Source: Peribacillus simplex
GTDB lineage: Bacteria; Bacillota; Bacilli; Bacillales; DSM-1321
Assembly: GCF_030123325.1 (NCBI RefSeq)
Contig: NZ_CP126106.1
Location: forward strand, 834,001-898,000
DNA length: 64,000 bases
Direction: 5' to 3'
Shown here in pieces: positions 51,932-61,649 of the stretch. The notes beneath the pieces were generated by a model that saw nothing but the letters and a program-made list of their open reading frames with translations, did not search any database and was not told the DNA's origin. The position numbers and the translations under genes are program-made. The stretch's first letter is position 1; every line of letters starts with the position of its first letter.

Positions 51932-52024
51932 ATGGGTACTTTCGAAGTTATTTCCCTAATGCTAAGCTTTGGCATGTTTGTAATTGCTATTCTTGATTTC
52001 AAAAATCATGACAAGAATCCTTGA
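51932..52024 (+). CDS. Holin-like toxin peptide (type I toxin family)
   Basis: A 30-residue peptide, MGTFEVISLMLSFGMFVIAI then LDFKNHDKNP. This is the pattern of the putative holin-like toxins and TxpA/BsrG-type peptides of Firmicutes: a TFE/TYE start, one membrane helix and a charged end. AAGGAGG lies ten bases before the ATG. A strong terminator (52124-52150) ends the transcript about 100 bases after the stop, leaving a long 3' leader as in type I toxin mRNAs. I could not place an antisense RNA promoter with confidence. Confidence 0.7.
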   Translation: MGTFEVISLMLSFGMFVIAILDFKNHDKNP

Positions 52025-52123
52025 AGATTATGATGGCCGGCCGATTATTTGGATCATTAATGGAAGCGTTTTAAAAAAATAGCGGATTAGAAGTATTGAT
52101 TCCTTGATTTTTTAAACTTGCAG

Positions 52124-52150
52124 AGAACACCATTATGAGGTGTTCTTTTT
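52124..52150 (+). terminator. Terminator of the toxin transcript
   Basis: AGAACACC / GGTGTTCT perfect 8-bp stem with a 7-base loop, then TTTT. Confidence 0.88.
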
Positions 52151-52199
52151 GTTTACAATCAAATTCAATAGCATATTCCATTCATAGGCTTTGTCATTT

Positions 52200-52247
52200 T
52201 TGACAAAACAATGATATACAAGTATAGTCTCTAATAGACCGGTTGAT
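52200..52247 (+). promoter_or_regulatory. lmrA promoter with TetR-type operator
   Basis: TTGACA (52200-52205), 17 bases, TATAGT (52223-52228). Directly downstream, AATAGACCGGTTGATATAAT resembles the box I recall for LmrA/YxaF-type regulators of B. subtilis (ATAGACC, then a GT-containing arm and an AT-rich end). This predicts autoregulation. Confidence 0.7.
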
Positions 52248-52271
52248 ATAATTTCAAGGAGTGATCCAGCT

Positions 52272-52844
52272 ATGGCAGAAAAACGAAACTCGAAAGACAT
52301 TCTTATTGAAGCTGCTTCCCGACTTTTTCGGATACGTGGATATTACGGTGTAGGGCTCAAGGACATTATTGAGGAAAGTGGTATCCCAAAAGGTTCGCTG
52401 TATCATTATTTTCCGAAAGGCAAGGAAGAATTGGCGATCGAGGCGATTATCCATACAAAAGAATTCGTGATAGATGAAATTAAACGGGGATTTGATGAAA
52501 TTGAAGACCCTATAAAAGCCATTCAGTCTCATATTTTTCATTTATCCGAGGTATTTGGTGATAGTGATAATCTATTAGGACTGCCAATCGGGACGATTGC
52601 AGCGGAAACATATACGACGAGTGAGCAGATAAGAACGGCCTGTCAAGAAGCGATAGAAGATTGGCAATCCATATATGTGAAAAAATTACTCGAGGCGGAA
52701 TTCAGTGAGAAACGGGCAAAAGAATTGAGTATCGTAATCAATGCTTTAATCGAAGGCGGTATCCTTTTATCCTTAACGGCGAAAAACGGGGAACCTCTCC
52801 AAGCCATTGCGGAACAGATACCATTATTGCTAATAAATAAATAA
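52272..52844 (+). CDS. lmrA: TetR-family repressor, LmrA/YxaF-like
   Basis: A 190-residue TetR-family repressor. The helix-turn-helix at about 8-53 includes ILIEAASRLFRIRGYYGVGL and IIEESGIPKGSLYHYFPKGK. The effector domain includes GLPIGTIAAET and IRTACQEAIEDWQSIYVKKL, the layout of the LmrA/YxaF group. AAGGAG precedes the ATG. It is followed by an MFS efflux gene like lmrB, the same pair as the lincomycin-resistance operon of B. subtilis. The stop lies inside a five-fold AATA repeat. Confidence 0.87.
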   Translation: MAEKRNSKDILIEAASRLFRIRGYYGVGLKDIIEESGIPKGSLYHYFPKGKEELAIEAIIHTKEFVIDEIKRGFDEIEDPIKAIQSHIFHLSEVFGDSDNLLGLPIGTIAAETYTTSEQIRTACQEAIEDWQSIYVKKLLEAEFSEKRAKELSIVINALIEGGILLSLTAKNGEPLQAIAEQIPLLLINK

Positions 52845-52917
52845 ATAAATAAATAAGTCATGCGGAAAAATTATCTTAAGCTTAGGTCGAACAGTTAGTA
52901 ATTGGAGGAATTATTTT

Positions 52918-54345
52918 ATGTCTGCAAATGCAACACAGCAACAAAACCCAGTCATTAGAACGACCCCTATATTAATTGCATTTTTAATTGCTGGGTTCAT
53001 TGGGTTATTCAGCGAGACGGCATTAAACATGGCGCTGGGGGATTTAATACAAGAATTCAATGCCAGTCCTGCCACTGTGCAATGGCTGACAACGGGTTAC
53101 CTATTAACATTGGGGATATTGGTTCCCGTTTCGGGACTCTTGATTCAGTGGTTCAATACTCGTCAATTATTCATTGCCTCAATGGTGTTCTCCATCATTG
53201 GGACACTCATTGCAGCAATTGCACCTGGGTTTGGCATCTTGATGCTAGCCCGTGTCATCCAGGCTATCGGAACGGGTCTCTTATTACCTCTCATGTTCAA
53301 TACCATTTTATTGATTTTCCCTATTCATAAAAGGGGAGCAACGATGGGATTGATGGGGCTGGTGATCATGTTTGCCCCAGCTATCGGACCGACAGCTTCA
53401 GGTTTGATTATCGAAAACCTAAAGTGGAATTACATTTTCTGGGTGTCTTTGCCGTTCTTTGTGATCGCTTTACTATTCGGTCTTAAGTATATGCAAAACG
53501 TTTCAACGATCACCAAACCTAAAATCGATGTACCATCCATTCTTTTATCGACCATCGGTTTTGGGGGAATTGTTTATGGCTTTAGTATTGTCGGGGAGCA
53601 AGGATGGAGCAATGCGATAGTTCTATCTTCGATCATTGTTGGACTTATAGCGCTATTCCTGTTTGCTGTGAGGCAATTCAACATGGATAAACCGATGATT
53701 GATTTGCGCGTTTTTAAATACCCGATGTTCACGTTAGGGTTAATAACCGTCTTCATCACATTCATGATCATCATGTCATCCATGATTCTCTTACCGTTAT
53801 ACCTGCAAACCGGTCTTGCATTAGCTGCGTTTTCTGCTGGGCTTGTACTATTACCGGGTGGAGTGCTTAATGGTATCATGTCTCCGGTTACTGGGCGCAT
53901 TTTTGATAAGTTCGGGCCAAAAGGGTTAGTGATCCCAGGCTTCATTATCATGATTGCCATGTTATGGACTTTGACGAACGTAACGACTGAAACGACGATC
54001 ATTATGGTAATCGTCATGCATACTCTCCTTATGATTGGTGTTTCGATGGTCATGATGCCGGCCCAGACAAATGGTCTGAATCAACTGCCGAAAAATCTTT
54101 ATCCGGATGGAACGGCTTTAATGAATACATTGCAGCAAGTATCGGGGGCCATCGGTACAACCGTTGCCATTACAATCATGTCAGCATCCCAAAAAAATTA
54201 TATGGCAAATGCAGAAGATCCGTTCGATCCATCGGCCATCAGCGGTTCATTGACTGCAGGTGTTCAAGATGCCTTTATATTCGGTCTTGTCCTTGCAATC
54301 ATTGGTTTGATCGTGTCACTTTTTATCAGGACAGCACGAGACTAA
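52918..54345 (+). CDS. lmrB: MFS efflux transporter, DHA2 family (LmrB-like)
   Basis: A 475-residue drug:H+ antiporter with 14 predicted helices. DHA2 marks are FIGLFSETALNMALGDLIQE, TVQWLTTGYLLTLGILVPVS, ARVIQAIGTGLLLPLMFNTI and GATMGLMGLVIMFAPAIGPT (antiporter motif C). The length (B. subtilis LmrB 479) and its place after lmrA support LmrB, which exports lincosamides and puromycin. GGAGG precedes the ATG. A terminator follows at 54372. Confidence 0.88.
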   Translation: MSANATQQQNPVIRTTPILIAFLIAGFIGLFSETALNMALGDLIQEFNASPATVQWLTTGYLLTLGILVPVSGLLIQWFNTRQLFIASMVFSIIGTLIAAIAPGFGILMLARVIQAIGTGLLLPLMFNTILLIFPIHKRGATMGLMGLVIMFAPAIGPTASGLIIENLKWNYIFWVSLPFFVIALLFGLKYMQNVSTITKPKIDVPSILLSTIGFGGIVYGFSIVGEQGWSNAIVLSSIIVGLIALFLFAVRQFNMDKPMIDLRVFKYPMFTLGLITVFITFMIIMSSMILLPLYLQTGLALAAFSAGLVLLPGGVLNGIMSPVTGRIFDKFGPKGLVIPGFIIMIAMLWTLTNVTTETTIIMVIVMHTLLMIGVSMVMMPAQTNGLNQLPKNLYPDGTALMNTLQQVSGAIGTTVAITIMSASQKNYMANAEDPFDPSAISGSLTAGVQDAFIFGLVLAIIGLIVSLFIRTARD

Positions 54346-54371
54346 TAAGATATTAATGAAAAAAGTTAAAT

Positions 54372-54409
54372 AGCCAGCAGGGGAAAGATTTTCTCTGTCT
54401 GGCTTTTTG
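54372..54409 (+). terminator. Terminator of lmrAB
   Basis: AGCCAG / CTGGCT outer stem with further pairing GAAA/TTTC inside, then TTTTTG. Confidence 0.8.
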
Positions 54410-54575
54410 TTTGGAAAAAAGCAATAACGTTCTTATTGGACTTTATTCCCATATTTTATCAAAAGCTTTAAAGACAGAGTGAAATATTTGAAAACCAACC
54501 ACTTATCGGATAATCTTACACAGTAATAGTTACTAAAATTTAGCTCAGGTAAAGCGGTTAACAGGAGGAATTCAA

Positions 54576-55634
54576 ATGAATGCAAAGAAAACCAAAATGT
54601 TTGAACCCGTAACAATAGGTGCTTGGAATTTAAAAACAAGAACGGCAATGGCTCCTATGACACGGGCGTTTGCCGATAACGAAACGGGTGTTGTGAATGA
54701 CCTGACCGTAGAATATTACCGAAAACGGGCACAAGATGGAATCGGGCTTATCATTACTGAAGGTGTAGTGATTTCACCAAGAGCAAAGGGCAATCCTGGG
54801 GTTCCCGGAATATATACTCAAGAGCAAATCAATGGGTGGAAAAAAGTAACCGAAGCAGTGCACGCAGAAGGTGGAACGATTATTGCGCAAATCTGGCATG
54901 TGGGCCGTGCAAGCCACCGTGAAATTGCAGGAGGACTTCCTCCGCAGGCCCCGTCACCTATCGGTGCAGAAGGTAAGGTTTCACGATTCGGTAAACCTTT
55001 TGACATTCCTGAAGAAATGACAGAGACGGATATTGCAGAAGTTGTGAACCAATATAAACAAGCTGCAAAGAATGCAATGGATGCTGGCTTTGACGGTGTT
55101 GAAATCCATGGTGCACACGGCTACTTAATAGACCAGTTCAATTCTGACACCTCCAATAAAAGGAGCGATCGGTACGGTGGTGATTTAAAACAGCGTCTAA
55201 CTTTTATGAAGGAAGTGCTAAAAGCAGTTATTGATGCTGTTGGAGTGGAGCGCACCCTCATTCGTTTCTCGGCTTTGAAAATTGACCAGCCTTCTTATAT
55301 GTGGGAAGACCCTGAAAAAGCGATCCAAACATTTATTGAAGCGTTCAATGAAACAGGAGTCAAAATGATTCACCCATCCACGATGGAATTTACCAAACCG
55401 ATTGCAAGAGGATTGACGATGCATGAATTGGTACGCAGCCACTGGGGTGGAATCATAATTGGTGTAGGGGGGCTAGATCCTGAAACCGCAGAAGCCGCAC
55501 TGGAAAAAGGCATTATTGACGTTGCGGCGATTGGACGTCCGCTTATAGCCAACCCGGATTATCTGGCACGAATTAAGCAGGATGAAAAACTTGTTGATTA
55601 CGAGGCGAAGCAACATTTAGGGCAACTGATTTAA
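54576..55634 (+). CDS. Old yellow enzyme family NADH:flavin oxidoreductase
   Basis: A 352-residue FMN TIM-barrel oxidoreductase that reduces activated C=C bonds or nitro groups. FMN and substrate sites: TAMAPMTRAFAD near residue 28, IIAQIWHVGRASH, GFDGVEIHGAHGYLIDQF (His-x-x-His pair, about 173-190), RSDRYGGDLKQR and GLDPETAEAALEKGIIDVAA. The natural substrate of such enzymes is seldom known; oxidative or xenobiotic stress is common. AGGAGG precedes the ATG. Single-gene unit, with a bulged hairpin at 55707-55738 as possible terminator. Confidence 0.9.
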   Translation: MNAKKTKMFEPVTIGAWNLKTRTAMAPMTRAFADNETGVVNDLTVEYYRKRAQDGIGLIITEGVVISPRAKGNPGVPGIYTQEQINGWKKVTEAVHAEGGTIIAQIWHVGRASHREIAGGLPPQAPSPIGAEGKVSRFGKPFDIPEEMTETDIAEVVNQYKQAAKNAMDAGFDGVEIHGAHGYLIDQFNSDTSNKRSDRYGGDLKQRLTFMKEVLKAVIDAVGVERTLIRFSALKIDQPSYMWEDPEKAIQTFIEAFNETGVKMIHPSTMEFTKPIARGLTMHELVRSHWGGIIIGVGGLDPETAEAALEKGIIDVAAIGRPLIANPDYLARIKQDEKLVDYEAKQHLGQLI

Positions 55635-55847
55635 TAGATAAAATATAAGTCAGGCTTGTTCATTGACAGGACCTAGCATTAACCATACTACCTTTTCCAT
55701 AACTGATGCGATTCTTCATTCAAGAAGGGTCGCCTTTTCTATGGAACTAAAGGGAAGTGCAAAGGAAGGAGGTAGTTAAAAAGGTTATATATATTTGGTA
55801 GACTTACTGGTTATTTCAATTAATAAAGTGAGGAAGCTGGTATATAA

Positions 55848-56369
55848 ATGGAACGTATCATGGTTATCGGAGTGTCCGCGGGTGTCGGAAAATCTACTTT
55901 TGCAAGAAGACTTGGAGATAATTTGGATATCGAAGTACATCATTTGGATACATTCTACTGGAGGCCAGGCTGGGTGGAAGCTCCTTTAGAGGATTTTATT
56001 TCTGCTCAGAAGGAAGTATTGAGTCATGACAGGTGGATAATGGAAGGCAATTATAGTAATTCTTTTAATTTACGTTCGGAGCTAGCCGATACGATCATTT
56101 ATTTAGAACTTCCTCTCCGTGTTTGCCTTTACCGTGTTATAAAACGTTGGTTATCTTATCTAGGTAAAACAAGACCTGATATGGGTAAAGGCTGCAATGA
56201 AAAATTAGACTGGCAGTTTGTTAAATTTATCATGACCACCTACTTTCCTCGCAAGAAAGAAATGAAAATGAGATTTGCAGATCTTCAAAAGAGCCACCCT
56301 GAAAAGCTAATAGTTATATTAAAAAGCAAGCACGATATTGAAGGATATCTGTTGAATATGAAGGGATAA
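55848..56369 (+). CDS. P-loop nucleotide-binding protein (FlaR/topology modulation type)
   Basis: A 173-residue kinase-fold protein. The Walker A loop is GVSAGVGKST (8-17). VHHLDTFYWRPGW follows, a segment characteristic of the so-called DNA topology modulation (FlaR-like) group, and then WIMEGNYSNSF and TIIYLELPLRVCLYRVIKRW. It probably phosphorylates a small molecule; the topology name is historical. GTGAGGAAG precedes the ATG. The C-terminal end HPEKLIVILKSKHDIEGYL is typical. Stand-alone gene. Confidence 0.83.
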   Translation: MERIMVIGVSAGVGKSTFARRLGDNLDIEVHHLDTFYWRPGWVEAPLEDFISAQKEVLSHDRWIMEGNYSNSFNLRSELADTIIYLELPLRVCLYRVIKRWLSYLGKTRPDMGKGCNEKLDWQFVKFIMTTYFPRKKEMKMRFADLQKSHPEKLIVILKSKHDIEGYLLNMKG

Positions 56370-56813
56370 GCTTTTTCCCCATTAATTTTTATGACACTTA
56401 GATATTTCCGAGAGTTAATATAAAGCCAAAATGGAAAAGGGACCTTTCAATCGAAGATCCCTGAGATTGTAGACAAATTCGAAGAAGCCGAGTTTGCCAC
56501 AGTTTTTTTATGGCTTGTACAATTTGGAAGTTGATTTCCACTCAAGAAACTCGCTTTCCGCGGGCGGTCGGGGAGCCTCCTCGGCATGTGCCTGTGGGGT
56601 CTCCCCTAGACGCGCTCGCACCTTTCTCTCCAATCAACTTTGTTCTAACATATAGATAGAAACCATGCCTGAGGAGTTGAAGGTGCTGGTTTGGGAACGT
56701 CATTTGCTGAAAGATAAGTTTCCCGAGCCCTTTTTATACATCATAAGTTTCCATGAACTAAATTACCATATAGCTACGGACAATTGACGATTACAGCAAC
56801 ACACCAATCTAGT
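56370..56813 (-). repeat. Intergenic stretch with GC-rich repeat, copy C (reverse orientation)
   Basis: No gene. Between about 56470 and 56645 is a close relative of copy B. It starts with an ACAAATTC/GAGTTTG hairpin, then AAACTCGCTTTCCGCGGGCGG and GGAGCCTCCTCGGC, and ends CAATCAACTTTGTT. Compared with copy B it lacks about 14 bases before CTCGCACC. Confidence 0.6.
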
Positions 56814-58220
56814 CTATCTTTTAACTAAAGGCTTTACATCTTGAGGAATAGGTGAGGTATAGCTTTTCCCTTTTAATCGTTCTTTTAGCTCCGTTTTTGC
56901 CTTTTCAATTAATTCAGGATTTTGAAGTACTTCTACTGCAGTTGCCGCAATAACCTTTCCAGCATGAAGCATTCCTTTATGGGCAATGGATGTTGATCCC
57001 AGTGTAACCCACTGCCAGCTATGCAAAGGTGACCCAAGAACAAAACAAGCTGTCGTGCATTGGGCAGTAGGAACGATCCAACTAACATCCCCCACATCCG
57101 AGGACCCTGTTAATGGCGCTTGGAAGCCCTCAATGGGTTCTAACCAATTTGCCAAAGCATCATCTTGATTATCTTTAAAAGGATTGACTGTACTGTTCCT
57201 TTCTTGTTCGGTTAAGGTGGCGCGGACTTCTTTGGCAAGCTGTTTTTCCTTATCATCGTGTTGTGGGATGCCTAATTCTTCAAAATTCTTGTACATGACG
57301 GATTCCAGCACATTGTTTTGGATAACATTGGAACAGGCCTTATCGAAAACGATTTCCACTTCAGTTCCTGTCATAAGGGCAGCTCCTTTAGCAATATTAC
57401 AAACTCTCAAGTAAATATCTTGAACTTGCGAAACTTCCGGAGCTCGTAATAAATAAAGAACTTCTGCATCTTGCTGGACAACATTAGGCGATAATCCACC
57501 TGAATTCGTTATTGCATAATGGACTCTTGCTTCTTGAATAATATGCTCTCTTAAATAGTTCACGCCAACATTCATAAGTTCTACGGCATCTAAAGCGCTC
57601 CGTCCTAAATGTGGTGATGCTGCTGCATGAGAGCTCTTGCCTTTAAACTTATAATACACTTGGAAATTGGAAAGCGAATCCATCGACATAACGCCGTTAA
57701 CATCCAATGGGTGCCAACAAAAAGCAAAATCAACGTCATCGAACAAACCTTCTCTGACCATGAAGGTTTTGCCTGATCCGCCTTCTTCTCCTGGACATCC
57801 ATAATAACGAACTGTCCCATTTATATGATTCTCTTCCATATAATCCTTCACTGCAACAGCTGCAGCTAAGGATCCCGTACCAAGTAAATTATGACCACAT
57901 CCATGGCCATTTTCACCTTGTACTATTGGCTCTTGTTTAGCCGTAGCTTTTTTTTGACTCATACCTGACAGAGCATCAAATTCTCCCATGATTGCCACAA
58001 TAGGTTTACCGCTCCCAAAGCTACCGATAAATGCCGTTTCTATGTTTCCAACACCTTTTTCAACAGAAAATCCTTCATTTTCTAACGTGCTGCATAGCAA
58101 TTCAGCAGATTGATATTCTTCAAAGCGTGTTTCTGCAAAATTCCAGATACTGTCACTGACTTCAATGAATTTTTCTTTTTTTTGTTCAATGATTTCCGAT
58201 AATCTATTTACATGTGTCAT
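56814..58220 (-). CDS. abgB: p-Aminobenzoyl-glutamate hydrolase subunit B-like M20 peptidase
   Basis: A 468-residue M20-family amidohydrolase. The zinc-site segments are IVAIMGEFDAL, ENGHGCGHNLLGTG, GCPGEEGGSGK and FCWHPLDVN, and near the C-terminus GSSDVGDVSWIVPTAQ. These, and the insertion TLTEQERNSTVNPF, are typical of AbgB. In E. coli AbgA and AbgB form the enzyme that splits p-aminobenzoyl-glutamate, a folate breakdown product. AGGAAGG precedes the ATG. Last gene of the abgTAB operon, 36 bases after abgA. Confidence 0.92.
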   Translation of the reverse strand: MTHVNRLSEIIEQKKEKFIEVSDSIWNFAETRFEEYQSAELLCSTLENEGFSVEKGVGNIETAFIGSFGSGKPIVAIMGEFDALSGMSQKKATAKQEPIVQGENGHGCGHNLLGTGSLAAAVAVKDYMEENHINGTVRYYGCPGEEGGSGKTFMVREGLFDDVDFAFCWHPLDVNGVMSMDSLSNFQVYYKFKGKSSHAAASPHLGRSALDAVELMNVGVNYLREHIIQEARVHYAITNSGGLSPNVVQQDAEVLYLLRAPEVSQVQDIYLRVCNIAKGAALMTGTEVEIVFDKACSNVIQNNVLESVMYKNFEELGIPQHDDKEKQLAKEVRATLTEQERNSTVNPFKDNQDDALANWLEPIEGFQAPLTGSSDVGDVSWIVPTAQCTTACFVLGSPLHSWQWVTLGSTSIAHKGMLHAGKVIAATAVEVLQNPELIEKAKTELKERLKGKSYTSPIPQDVKPLVKR

Positions 58221-58256
58221 TTTACACTCTTTCCTTCCTATATATATTCTGAAGAA

Positions 58257-59516
58257 TTATTTTAATAGGCGTCTTGCAATTAGATTCAAAAGTTCTGCAC
58301 TCCTTGGTAAAACTTCTTCTTGAATATCAAATTTAGGGTGGTGATGTGGTGCAGGAATATCAGTCCCAATAATCATATATGTCCCTTTCCCGCCATTATC
58401 CTGTACCCTTCGAATCATAAAACTTGCATCTTCGCTACCGGCAGAACCGGATTCCCTGTATGCTTTGATTGTTGAAAAACCATCTACATTCATGGCTTCT
58501 TCCATGGCCAGTTCGACAAGTTCTTGATCACAACGAATCGTAATGGCTTGACCTATGATTTCAATTTCATGTTCGAGCTCATGCATACCTGCACTATGAG
58601 CCACGATATTTCGAACACGTTGCTCCACTTCAGCATTTGTTTCTTCGGATACAGAACGGGTTTCAATGACCATCTTTGCATGCGCTGGAATAATATTAGC
58701 GGCTGTTCCTCCGTTAAGAATACCTACATTTATGCGGGTAGAGCCTGAACTGAATCTTGGAATGGCATGTATATTTAATAATGCGGTGGCTGCTCCTAAC
58801 AAAGCATTTTTCCCTTTTTCCGGAGAAGCACCTGCATGAGAAGATACCCCATGAAAATGGGCAGCCATTTTCGTACTTGCTAAAAAGCCGGAAGAACCAC
58901 CATGAAATTCTCCTAGGGGGACATCTGTGCCAAGGTGCAGACAATATAAATAATCCACATCATCCAATATCCCTTTTTGAACAATTGAATAGGCACCGCG
59001 TACTCCCTCTTCAGCAGGTTGAAAAATAAGCTTTACCGTTCCTGAAAAATTCCCATCCGCTAATTTTTCAGCAAGTCCCAAGCCAATTGCTGTATGGCCA
59101 TCGTGTGCACAGGCATGCATATTCCCTTCATATTTGGAACGAAAACCGTTCATTTGCGGGAAGTGGTCGGAATCAGTACTTTCCGTAACAGGCAATGCAT
59201 CCATATCAAAGCGGAAAGCTACGGTCGGACCATCAGTTTTTCCTTTTAAAATACCAATGACAGCAGTATATCCACCTTCCATTTCTTGGAGGATTTTTGG
59301 GTTGGCGCCATCTTGTAATGCTCTATTAAATGTTTCCTCCAATACTTCTATCGGGGGGACTCCACGGCGAGAATCACCATCTAAAGCATCTTTTCCAAAT
59401 ATCACGTTATATTTCAGAGAAGTTAGTGCTTCTACTACCTTTGAAGCAGTACGAAATTCCGTAAAGCCAACTTCTGGATGTTGATGAAGATCACGTCTTA
59501 AAGAAATAATATCCAA
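58257..59516 (-). CDS. abgA: p-Aminobenzoyl-glutamate hydrolase subunit A-like M20 peptidase
   Basis: A 419-residue M20-family amidohydrolase. It opens DIISLRRDLHQHPEVGFTEF, then VAFRFDMDALPVTES, HACAHDGHTAIGLGLAEKL, IFQPAEEGVRGA and YCLHLGTDVPLGEF, all zinc-site segments. The insert of about 40 residues after residue 40 (DALDGDSRRGVPP) is an AbgA mark. TTG start at 59516 with AGGAGT nine bases upstream. Partner of abgB; the product 4-aminobenzoate can re-enter folate synthesis and glutamate feeds metabolism. Confidence 0.92.
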   Translation of the reverse strand: MDIISLRRDLHQHPEVGFTEFRTASKVVEALTSLKYNVIFGKDALDGDSRRGVPPIEVLEETFNRALQDGANPKILQEMEGGYTAVIGILKGKTDGPTVAFRFDMDALPVTESTDSDHFPQMNGFRSKYEGNMHACAHDGHTAIGLGLAEKLADGNFSGTVKLIFQPAEEGVRGAYSIVQKGILDDVDYLYCLHLGTDVPLGEFHGGSSGFLASTKMAAHFHGVSSHAGASPEKGKNALLGAATALLNIHAIPRFSSGSTRINVGILNGGTAANIIPAHAKMVIETRSVSEETNAEVEQRVRNIVAHSAGMHELEHEIEIIGQAITIRCDQELVELAMEEAMNVDGFSTIKAYRESGSAGSEDASFMIRRVQDNGGKGTYMIIGTDIPAPHHHPKFDIQEEVLPRSAELLNLIARRLLK

Positions 59517-59635
59517 TTCGTTTCACTCCTAATTCATTTGATGATCATTCAAATAATACGATTTGGTGTCCAGACCAAGCAGCCCAGCCCCTCAAGTCGG
59601 ATAAGGGGCATGTGAGGCGCTTGAGAATTTTTAAA

Positions 59636-61180
59636 TTATGGTAATTTCGGATATACTCCGGGACCAATTGGGAGGCCAAGGAAATACCAAACGACTACCA
59701 ATAGCGTCCAAATGATGAAGATGATAATCGGATAAGGCAAAATTAGAGAATAATAAGTTCCTAGTTTTGCATCTTTTCGATACTCTTGTAAGAAACTTAA
59801 GAATAGTGGGACAAATGGAGATACAGGTGCCAATGGCAGTACAGATGAATCTGCTACTCTGAACAACATTTGGGCGAAGGCAGGATGATAGCCTAATACC
59901 ATGAACATTGGGACAAAAACGGGTGCCAATATAGACCATATTGCAGATCCGCTGGCAATGAACATGGAAAGAAGTCCAGATAAGAACATTAGCCCAATTA
60001 GGACAGGTGCACCTTCTATGTTTAGCTGTTCCAAGAGATCTGTGATGGATAAAGCCAAAAATTTACCCATATTACTCCAGTTAAAGCAAGCGACAAACTG
60101 GGAAAGCGGGAAAACCATAATGATGAATCCAGCCATTCCTTTAATTGGGTCCACCAATAATTCCGGAATGTCATTTTGTTTCTTGATTGCTCCCACCTTA
60201 ACTCCATAAGTAATAGAAACTGTAAAAAAGAAGAGTAAGATGATTGCGACAATTCCAGACATGAATGGAGAGGGGAGAATGGCTCCAGTTTCTGGATTTC
60301 GCAATAGAGCTCCTTCTGGAACGACTAGAACGGCCATAACAGCTATAAAAATCAATGCTGAAATACCTGTAGCCAGGAGTGCTTTGTTTTGTTGCTTAGT
60401 TAATTGCTCCAGTTTTTTATGCTGACCGCCACCTTCATACTTTCCTAGGCGAGGCTCGACAAATTTATCTGTAATCAAGGAGATGACTACCGTGAGTACG
60501 AGAACGGAAGTCGCCATGAAGAACCAGTTATCCGTAACATTAACGGTCAAATTTGCATTCATGCCTTTCGCCACTTCCGAACTAATTCCTGAAAGCAAGA
60601 CATCTGTTGTGACGATTAATAAGTTGGCAGTGAAACCCGAACCAACCCCAGCGATGGCAGCGAGCAACCCAGCAACAGGGTGACGTCCCACAGCAAGGAA
60701 AATCAAAGCACCAAGGGGAGGCATGATAACAAGCGCAGCATCAGAAGAAACATGACTAAAGAAGGCAACAAATACAACTAAATAACTAGCGTATTTCCCT
60801 GAGACTTTTAACGACATTTTCCGAATCAAAACTTCCAACAATCCAACTTTTTCCGCTAATCCTACTCCTAGCATAAGAGCTAAAATCGATCCCAGTGGTA
60901 AAAAGCCGGAAAAGTTTTTAATCATATTCGGCAAAATCCATTGGATGCCTTCACGGCTTAAGAGGTTTTGAACTTCCACTTTCTCTCCACTTATGGGGTC
61001 CGATGCCGAAACATGGAAGACTGATAAGAGAGCGGTTACAACAAATAAAAAGGCAATCATATAAATAAATAAGATAAAGGGGTGGGGGATCTTGTTTCCT
61101 ATTCGCTCTACTCGATTGAAAAAACCACCCGTTTTATGATTTTGAAGATTAGTTGTATCTTTCATAACTTTTTGTTCCAT
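59636..61180 (-). CDS. abgT: p-Aminobenzoyl-glutamate transporter AbgT family
   Basis: A 514-residue membrane protein of the AbgT family with about 11-12 helices. Marks are RIGNKIPHPFILFIYMIAFL near the start, FSHVSSDAALVIMPPLGALI, GVGSGFTANLLIVTTDVLLS and the C-terminal MLFRVADSSVLPLAPVSPFV. It imports p-aminobenzoyl-glutamate; some relatives act as sulfonamide pumps. AGGAGGAG precedes the ATG. First gene of the operon; its promoter and repeat-bearing operator lie upstream at 61329-61393. Confidence 0.93.
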   Translation of the reverse strand: MEQKVMKDTTNLQNHKTGGFFNRVERIGNKIPHPFILFIYMIAFLFVVTALLSVFHVSASDPISGEKVEVQNLLSREGIQWILPNMIKNFSGFLPLGSILALMLGVGLAEKVGLLEVLIRKMSLKVSGKYASYLVVFVAFFSHVSSDAALVIMPPLGALIFLAVGRHPVAGLLAAIAGVGSGFTANLLIVTTDVLLSGISSEVAKGMNANLTVNVTDNWFFMATSVLVLTVVISLITDKFVEPRLGKYEGGGQHKKLEQLTKQQNKALLATGISALIFIAVMAVLVVPEGALLRNPETGAILPSPFMSGIVAIILLFFFTVSITYGVKVGAIKKQNDIPELLVDPIKGMAGFIIMVFPLSQFVACFNWSNMGKFLALSITDLLEQLNIEGAPVLIGLMFLSGLLSMFIASGSAIWSILAPVFVPMFMVLGYHPAFAQMLFRVADSSVLPLAPVSPFVPLFLSFLQEYRKDAKLGTYYSLILPYPIIIFIIWTLLVVVWYFLGLPIGPGVYPKLP

Positions 61181-61328
61181 TACATTCTCCTCCTAAACCT
61201 TCTTCCATTTGTAGTTTGTGCGTTTTGCACCATTCCATTTATAAACTTTTTCTCTAAACATGCCTTAAACTCAAATTACCGTCTTTCATCCTTTGTGAAC
61301 TTCATTAGTTCCTTCCAATATACTTTTT

Positions 61329-61393
61329 ATTTAACGAATATTTAACGCTATTTTCGTTAAATGTATTATATAATTAAGAATAATCTATTTCAA
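61329..61393 (-). promoter_or_regulatory. Promoter of abgTAB with ATTTAACG repeats
   Basis: On the minus strand, TTGAAA (plus 61388-61393), 17 bases, TATAAT (plus 61365-61370). The start region downstream holds ATTTAACG at 61329 and 61340, and the inverted copy CGTTAAAT at 61355-61362. These repeats overlap the transcription start, so a regulator bound there would block it. Confidence 0.75.
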
Positions 61394-61649
61394 TAAAATT
61401 TTCAGAAAAAAGGGAAATTATTTTCTGGTAATTCTTGTGAAATGAACAATGGGATTCGAAACCTTTGATTCAATAACTCCTGCCACTCTTGAACTCACGA
61501 TAGATAAGAAACCATATTAAGTAGCACCATTTATTTATCAAAAGGTGCTTTACATGCTTTTATAGTTGGAGCTCATTTTTTTATTCCCTGTTAGGGTTGG
61601 TTATTTTGATATAATAAAACTAATAGTATGATGTAGGGGTGAAATAAAC
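61394..61649. other. Upstream part of the divergent abg intergenic region
   Basis: AT-rich. TATAAT at 61610-61615 is a possible -10 box for the regulator gene, with no clear -35. No other gene seen. Confidence 0.45.
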
